The notes below the pieces were generated by a model that saw only the letters and a program-made list of their open reading frames with translations, was not told where the DNA came from and did no database searches. DNA of 11,362 nucleotides, taken from positions 103,248 through 114,609 of the forward strand of contig NW_003125890.1 of NCBI RefSeq assembly GCF_000003605.2. Reading direction: 5' to 3'. Below are positions 7,859 to 11,362 of this stretch, piece after piece. The position numbers and the translations under genes were made by a program. The stretch comes from Saccoglossus kowalevskii. Lineage: Eukaryota; Hemichordata; Enteropneusta; Harrimaniidae. Within the stretch, counting starts at the first letter, position 1. Each line of letters opens with the position of its first letter.

Positions 7859-7896
7859 GGCTATGCAAGTGATTAACAACACTCATTAGCATAGCC
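7859..7896. repeat. Inverted repeat GGCTATGC / GCATAGCC
   Basis: Exact 8-bp arms at 7859-7866 and 7889-7896 with a 22-base loop. It is the first of two hairpins separated by six bases. Confidence 0.5.
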
Positions 7897-7902
7897 ACAC
7901 CT

Positions 7903-7935
7903 CCAATTCACACTTGCCTGGGGCAAGTGAATTGG
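7903..7935. repeat. Strong hairpin CCAATTCACACTTGCC / GGCAAGTGAATTGG
   Basis: Arms at 7903-7918 and 7922-7935 pair along 14 bp, with a two-base (AC) bulge on the left side and a TGG loop. The stem is long relative to its loop, so the single strand would fold stably. It could be a cruciform-prone site, a structured RNA, or the remnant of a small palindromic element; no flanking duplication is visible. Confidence 0.6.
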
Positions 7936-8311
7936 GAATTTAACGTGAGTTGTGTGGAACATGTATTGACTACTACGGTAGTATTTGCACATTTGTCTGA
8001 AAGCTCCAATAAACTTGAAAGTACAATTTTGAGATTTGGCAAGCATTTACAAATATTGTACTAATCAGTTAGTGTGAATTGATAGAAAGAGTTATTTCAA
8101 GTTATTTCACTGAGTAATAAACACAACTGTTGCACACAAAATCAGTGATATAGAAAACAGCCGGTAGCTGGTAAAAATAATCACCTACTTTGAATAAAAT
8201 ACTGGCTAGGGTTTTGCTTTTTACCAGTGAAAAAAAAAATACAAACAGTGTGGACAGACAATGGCATTTCAATATTTTCCTGTCATTTGAAAATAAATCT
8301 AAATCTCTGCA

Positions 8312-8345
8312 AAAACACTGAATATAATAAAACACTGAATACAAT
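8312..8345 (+). repeat. Two-copy 17-bp tandem repeat
   Basis: AAAACACTGAATATAAT (8312-8328) is followed directly by AAAACACTGAATACAAT (8329-8345), then AAAATAC as a partial third unit. One substitution separates the two copies. Confidence 0.7.
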
Positions 8346-8476
8346 AAAATACATTTTTAAAGAATATGTGATATCCTAGAATATACAGAGCTTAGATGTT
8401 GTGAACACCCGGGGAGTAATTAGCATGTACCAAATAGCCAACCAACCAAAATGACACAACTCATTCTGTCAATTCA

Positions 8477-8495
8477 CAGTAAACAGCTGTTACTG
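8477..8495. repeat. Near-perfect palindrome around E-box CAGCTG
   Basis: CAGTAAACAGCTGTTACTG is a palindrome apart from one extra A on the left side. A shorter relative, GTAAACAGCTGTTTTAC, is at 904-920. CAGCTG is a bHLH-type site, but the wider symmetry suggests structural or element origin. Confidence 0.45.
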
Positions 8496-8557
8496 AACAC
8501 TAAATGAATGGATCAAGCAATGTGAACTGAAGCACAATGTACATTTTGTACATGTAA

Positions 8558-8800
8558 TGGTTTTCATATTGTAACCCAAATTGTGTGTTTGAGAAATCCA
8601 AACAGACACTAATGGAATTTGTTTCTAAATGTTCTCATCTACTCTGCAGCATCTCTATCTGCATAACAATGGGACTGATCAGCTGTTCCCTTCATATGTA
8701 CATCATGTATAAATACAACCAGCTACATGTAGATGATTCAAGTCCCAACAATGCCCATACCAGCAGGAAAGATATGTGGGCCTGGTTTAGCAGGCATTAA
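8558..8800 (+). other. Open frame of uncertain coding status
   Basis: An 80-codon frame open between stops; its first ATG is internal (about 8612). The translation has a hydrophobic segment (LLCSISICITMGLISC) that could span a membrane. It is followed by a polar tail ending KDMWAWFSRH and TAA. A pyrimidine-rich acceptor (TTCTCATCTACTCTGCAG) ends at about 8649 within it, so the part after that could be a final exon. I recognise no family, and the frame does not fit the phase-1 donor at 2171. Confidence 0.15.
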
Positions 8801-8863
8801 TGACTAATAATATGCATTATTATCTGTTATTAGACTGTATAATTAATTTGAATGTATACATAA

Positions 8864-9169
8864 GTAGAATATGTGTTAATTATAGAAATGAAATTATTGG
8901 TAAACGTAAAATTTGCATATTCTGTAAATTGTTATAATTTTAAGCTATTATTATACATAGTATCGAAAGAACTGAACGTCACCCATTATGCTCAAGAACT
9001 CAGTTGTTTACTAATTAATTATACAAGCATATCTTTCAATGAATTTTTTTCTCAGACTAAATTTAAGTACCGGTATATTGTATTTGTGAATGGTCGGATA
9101 ATGTCTGAGTTTGTAAGAAAATTGACTGTTGTCAAAAAATTAGATAGTTTAGTCCCAAATGCTCAATAA
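8864..9169 (+). other. Open frame ending in AATAAA, uncertain
   Basis: A + frame open for about 100 codons, with its first ATG at 8888; TAA ends it, and the stop overlaps AATAAA (9166-9171). The C-terminal part (FVNGRIMSEFVRKLTVVKKL) looks more protein-like than surrounding translations, but no domain is recognised. It could be a degraded element ORF or chance. A following 66-codon frame at 9202-9402 is in another frame and equally unidentified. Confidence 0.15.
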
Positions 9170-9411
9170 ATGAGGTACTATTTTTGGCGTAGCTATACAA
9201 AGTGAGACCCAATAACTTCCTCTTACGCTTAGAATTGATGTCTTATTCCGCTGGTCACAGTAACTGTATTTCAACCTGTTTTACATGGACTAATTTCATC
9301 ACAAAACATGTCAAAACATTTTTGTCAACACTTAATTTGAAATGTGACTATCATTATTTAAAGTATCATGCTAAGAGAAAATTGTCACAGGGGTTGCATT
9401 AGTGTTTGATA

Positions 9412-9477
9412 ATGTGGAGTCCCTGGGACCCACCCCTTATAAAATGTGTGGGTCCCTTAAAAATATGTGGGGTCCCT
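9412..9477 (+). repeat. Three-copy ATGTGG-GTCCCT repeat
   Basis: Units at 9412-9424 (ATGTGGAGTCCCT), 9444-9457 (ATGTGTGGGTCCCT) and 9465-9477 (ATGTGGGGTCCCT). The first continues into GGGAC, forming the palindrome GTCCCTGGGAC at 9419-9429. The same palindrome with A at its centre is at 11278-11288, in a comparable cluster. This is a short, GC-rich, dispersed repeat type within AT-rich DNA. Confidence 0.6.
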
Positions 9478-9480
9478 GCC

Positions 9481-9740
9481 GCTACCGCACTTTATTTTTT
9501 TTTAAATACTTTTTTGCACGAACTATTACACAATAAACATAAACAGGCATTAATCACATTTATATTGTACTTTATTTACATGTTCATTCCACCCTATACA
9601 TGTCAGCAATCAGCATTATTTACATGGTTTTCTTCTATTTTTACAGTTATTAAAATATAATGATGCTTTTACAAATTTTAAATCATTACTGGGTTTAAAC
9701 TCAAGTTCTTCATAAGCCAAGATAAATGAACTGGTGTCAG
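9481..9740. other. AT-rich stretch without a recognised gene
   Basis: Long T runs and no structured repeat. A minus frame (9616-9747) is open for 43 codons and includes SFILAYEELEFKPSNDLKF. It is offset by one base from the minus frame at 9743-9937, so the two could be a frameshifted pair. Confidence 0.25.
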
Positions 9741-9742
9741 AC

Positions 9743-9937
9743 TTAACTTAGACTTAATACGGTTCTGGCAAGAAAAGGCATGGCCTCATAGAACCTGCCG
9801 GGGAGGAGATCTTTCAAATAACTAATCGATCCATGGCTTCTAGAAAAGTTATTTTTTTCTACCATAGTCACTTGTGTTATATAATTAAATAGTTCATTGT
9901 TTCGATTAATATTGTCACCAGAAAACAATACACCCAA
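9743..9937 (-). pseudogene. Possible minus-strand coding remnant
   Basis: A 64-codon minus frame beginning ATG and ending TAA. The second half, DLLPGRFYEAMPFLARTV, has a varied, protein-like composition that differs from the A/T-driven translations around it. Immediately after the stop, another minus frame (9616-9747), shifted by one base, continues with protein-like sequence. This fits a single frameshift in a decayed coding region. No family is recognised and no splice sites are clear. Chance is a real alternative. Confidence 0.2.
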
Positions 9938-10110
9938 AATTTGTACATACTAGTACTAGTACCAGATTCTGCAGTTAATTCGCCTCTGGGCAGTTTTGGT
10001 TTAATTTTAAAAAAATAAAATGGGACCAAGAAATCGGCGATTTTTCGGCAGATTTTATTTAATATTTGTTATTTAAATATTTTGGCGTAATTTTTCGAAC
10101 ATTACAATCT
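9938..10110. other. Short noncoding spacer
   Basis: It contains ACTAGTACTAGTACC at about 9949-9963, a local repeat of the ACTAG word, and then AT-rich sequence up to the tandem duplication. Nothing else supported. Confidence 0.3.
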
Positions 10111-10310
10111 CCTGACGCCTAAAAAGAGTTTTTATTCAAGAGTATGTTTTTTGTGACTAGCGAGAGTGCGTAATCTTTGTTTCGGTTCGAGTTGTTGTCA
10201 CTGTAAACGATGTTAAATTAGTCTTCAAATGCGCAGTTTATCTTTTGAAAACAACTATTTTTTTATTTGAAAAAAAAATCATACTGTTTTTCCATGAAAA
10301 TCCAATCATT
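10111..10310 (+). repeat. Tandem duplication, unit 1 (200 bp)
   Basis: The unit starts CCTGACGCCTAAAA. It holds TCAAGAGTATG, GACTAGCG, GTCACTGTAAACGATGTTAA, TCTTCAAATGCGCAG and TTTTTCCATGAAAAT in that order. The same blocks recur in the same order in the unit that follows directly. Unit 1 lacks about 25 bases present after position 10320 in unit 2. Confidence 0.8.
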
Positions 10311-10535
10311 CCTGACGGCTAAAATAGTCTTAAGTTTTACCGTAGTCATTGACGTCTACTCAAGAGTATGATTTTTATCGAGACTAGCGTGAACGGGTGA
10401 GCTTAGTTTTGACAATGAACTGTTATCACTGTAAACAATGTTAAATTATTCTTCAAATGCTCAGTTTATTTTTTAAAAAGAACTATTTTTTTGATTTAAA
10501 AAAAATCATGCGTTTTTCCATCAAAATACAAGCCA
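10311..10535 (+). repeat. Tandem duplication, unit 2 (about 225 bp)
   Basis: The unit starts CCTGACGGCTAAAA and repeats the blocks of unit 1: TCAAGAGTATG, GACTAGCG, ATCACTGTAAACAATGTTAA, TCTTCAAATGCTCAG, TTTTTCCATCAAAAT. It has an extra segment near 10325-10355 that contains TCATTGACGTCTACT. Several differences from unit 1 are at CpG sites (ACGATG/ACAATG, GCGCAG/GCTCAG), consistent with methylation decay. The right end is approximate. Confidence 0.8.
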
Positions 10536-10540
10536 AAAGA

Positions 10541-10697
10541 TCGTACTACAACATCGGCAAATCTCTTCCGCGTTGCGTTCAATAACATTAACATATTTAA
10601 ATGAGCTATGGTAATTTGAACACGTTGGCGTCATCCAGCATTTTTATTGGTTAATTAGCGATTTGACCTATTAGGTCAACCATGCAAGACAAGGAAC
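10541..10697 (+). promoter_or_regulatory. CpG-bearing promoter-like region
   Basis: CpG frequency rises over the AT-rich background. The stretch contains CTTCCGCG (an ETS-like core), ATATTTAAAT at about 10591, an inverted CCAAT box (ATTGG, 10646-10650) and the everted pair at 10663-10679. It ends at an AACATGGCGG start. The arrangement is consistent with a short promoter on the + strand, but no transcript start can be placed. Confidence 0.3.
10663..10679. promoter_or_regulatory. Everted AGGTCA pair (ER3-type)
   Basis: TTGACCTATTAGGTCAA has two exact AGGTCA half-sites pointing away from each other with a three-base spacer. AGGTCA is the canonical nuclear-receptor half-site. It lies 19 bases before the ATG at 10698. 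Spacing of 3 is not the best-known everted spacing (6-8), so binding is uncertain. Confidence 0.35.
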
Positions 10698-10769
10698 ATG
10701 GCGGTTACTCGAAAGCATCGAGCGTTAATTTGCGACCGGAATTATTTGCTTACGACGAAACGAAGTTGA
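10698..10769 (+). CDS. 23-codon micro-ORF with AACATGGCGG start
   Basis: The ATG is in strong context (AACATGGCGG), which also matches the YY1-type initiator word found at the start codon of many animal housekeeping genes. The frame reads MAVTRKHRALICDRNYLLTT and stops at TGA 10767-10769. No consensus splice donor occurs within it, so it would be a microprotein, an upstream ORF, or a noncoding exon. It follows a promoter-like stretch. The start is convincing; the product is not identified. Confidence 0.2.
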   Translation: MAVTRKHRALICDRNYLLTTKRS

Positions 10770-11064
10770 ATTTTATTTGCATTTCATAACAATTCAACAA
10801 ATTTGTTTTTTGTACGTTATTATAATCACTACTGAGTAATACCGGTAATCAACAATCTTGAAACGCAGCATGACTGGATTGCGCAACCGTGATCATTTGT
10901 TGCTCGGCAGTTGTGTTCGTTTTTACTTCGTTTAGAATATAATTTCGTTACCAATAAAATTAGGAAAAAAAGTGTATTTGACGTACCAGGTTCGTTTTTT
11001 TTTTTTTTTGAAAACATTGCAAGTTTTAGGCGGATAAATTAGGTCACATTACATTCTACTTGTC
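10770..11064. other. Noncoding stretch
   Basis: It has a T-rich tract around 10996-11010 (about 15 T) and no supported gene. The 62-codon minus frame at 10829-11017 is an AT- and poly-A-driven translation. Confidence 0.35.
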
Positions 11065-11292
11065 TCAGTATTGACTGTCTCGCCGTACTTCAGACGGGAC
11101 TTCACACTTTCCATTGTGACATGTAGATGCTAATAGGTGTTTTTGAAGACAATGGCACAGTATTGTAAGCGAATTTAAAAGCTCTATGAACTTTGTATGC
11201 GGGACAATGGCATCGCAAATGTACACAATGCCTTTAGACCTATCATAATACGACCGAGTTGCGTGCTCACCGGATGCGTCCCAGGGACTCAC
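11065..11292 (-). other. Minus-strand open frame, possible exon or element fragment
   Basis: A 75-codon minus frame without a native ATG at its head (it begins at GTG) and ending TGA. The central part, KGIVYICDAIVPHTKFIELL, and a later Cys/His group (ILCHCLQKHLL...TCHNGKC) are protein-like, and the region is richer in GC than its surroundings. The spacing of the Cys and His residues does not match a zinc-finger pattern I know. At its upstream edge the minus strand has G|GTGAGT, a donor consensus, but that would end an exon there, not start one. It could be a transposon fragment. Identity unknown. Confidence 0.2.
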
Positions 11293-11335
11293 CAGTTAAA
11301 AAATTCATGCGTCCCACAGAAAAACTATGCTTCCC
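11274..11335 (-). repeat. Three-copy ATGCGTCCC repeat at the window end
   Basis: ATGCGTCCCA at 11274-11283 and 11307-11316, and a weaker ATGCTTCCC at 11327-11335. The first copy lies over the palindrome GTCCCAGGGAC (11278-11288), the counterpart of GTCCCTGGGAC at 9419-9429. In inverse orientation the shared word is TGGGACGCAT here and TGGGACCCAC at 9425-9434. The array may continue past the window. Confidence 0.55.
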
Positions 11336-11362
11336 GGACGCGAAATTCCGCGTTAACGCAAT

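Larger units (their letters stand above)
7961..8557. other. Noncoding stretch with small repeats
   Basis: No gene recognised. It contains the 17-bp duplication at 8312-8345, the near-palindrome CAGTAAACAGCTGTTACTG at 8477-8495, and a TACATGTA at 8549-8556. The 80-codon minus frame at 8102-8344 is a low-complexity Phe/Tyr/Leu-rich translation with no motif. Confidence 0.4.

Noticed and set aside
1476-7950. Shared 12-mer GGGAATTTAACG at about 1470 and 7935
   Set aside because: No homology extends to either side, so it is treated as coincidence.
8102-8344. 80-codon minus frame
   Set aside because: It lies over AT-rich and tandem-repeat DNA. The translation is aromatic-rich low complexity with no domain.
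10829-11017. 62-codon minus frame beginning with a Lys run
   Set aside because: The N-terminus is the complement of a poly-T tract; no motif.
1-11362. CRISPR array, tRNA, rRNA or bacterial operon
   Set aside because: No regularly spaced identical repeats, no tRNA A/B-box pair with cloverleaf, no rRNA-like sequence and no long adjacent ORFs.

Overview
The window looks like intergenic or intronic DNA from an animal, most likely a marine invertebrate. It is about two-thirds A+T. There are no long open frames and no bacterial operon structure. It does have Kozak-type ATGs with GTAAGT splice donors, AATAAA signals, and several short terminal-inverted-repeat (TIR) elements. The palindrome TACATGTA occurs 8 times (about 0.4 expected from base composition), with many ACTAGT, GTATAC, GGTACC and ACCGGT words. 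I associate this vocabulary with bivalves and other lophotrochozoans, but it is a guess at lineage, not proof. No complete protein gene was recognised.

Layout. 1-1179: noncoding, with a short GCGGGTC repeat cluster. 1180-1789: a perfect CRE followed by a decayed lysine/arginine-rich coding sequence spread over three + frames. 2134-2170: a well-formed first coding exon (ATG in good Kozak context, phase-1 GTAAGT donor) of an unidentified gene; a phase-compatible but speculative terminal exon lies at 7639-7703. 2816-6476: an old head-to-tail duplication. Copy A (2816-4040) abuts copy B (4041-6476). Copy B is twice as long because it took in two transposable elements that copy A lacks: a ~975-bp TIR element (4312-5286) and a 175-bp MITE (6231-6405). 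7363-7520: a 150-bp element flanked by TTAA. 7859-7935: two adjacent hairpins beside an E-box. 8558-9402: small + frames of doubtful meaning. 9412-9477 and 11274-11335: two clusters of a GTCCC-based repeat. 10111-10535: a second, smaller tandem duplication. 10541-10769: a CpG-bearing promoter-like stretch with an everted AGGTCA pair and an ATGGCGG start. 11065-11292: a minus-strand open frame that may be an exon or an element fragment.

The best-supported observations are structural: the two tandem duplications, and the two insertions whose boundaries can be read against the empty sites in copy A. Protein-level assignments are weak, and no new multi-gene system is visible.
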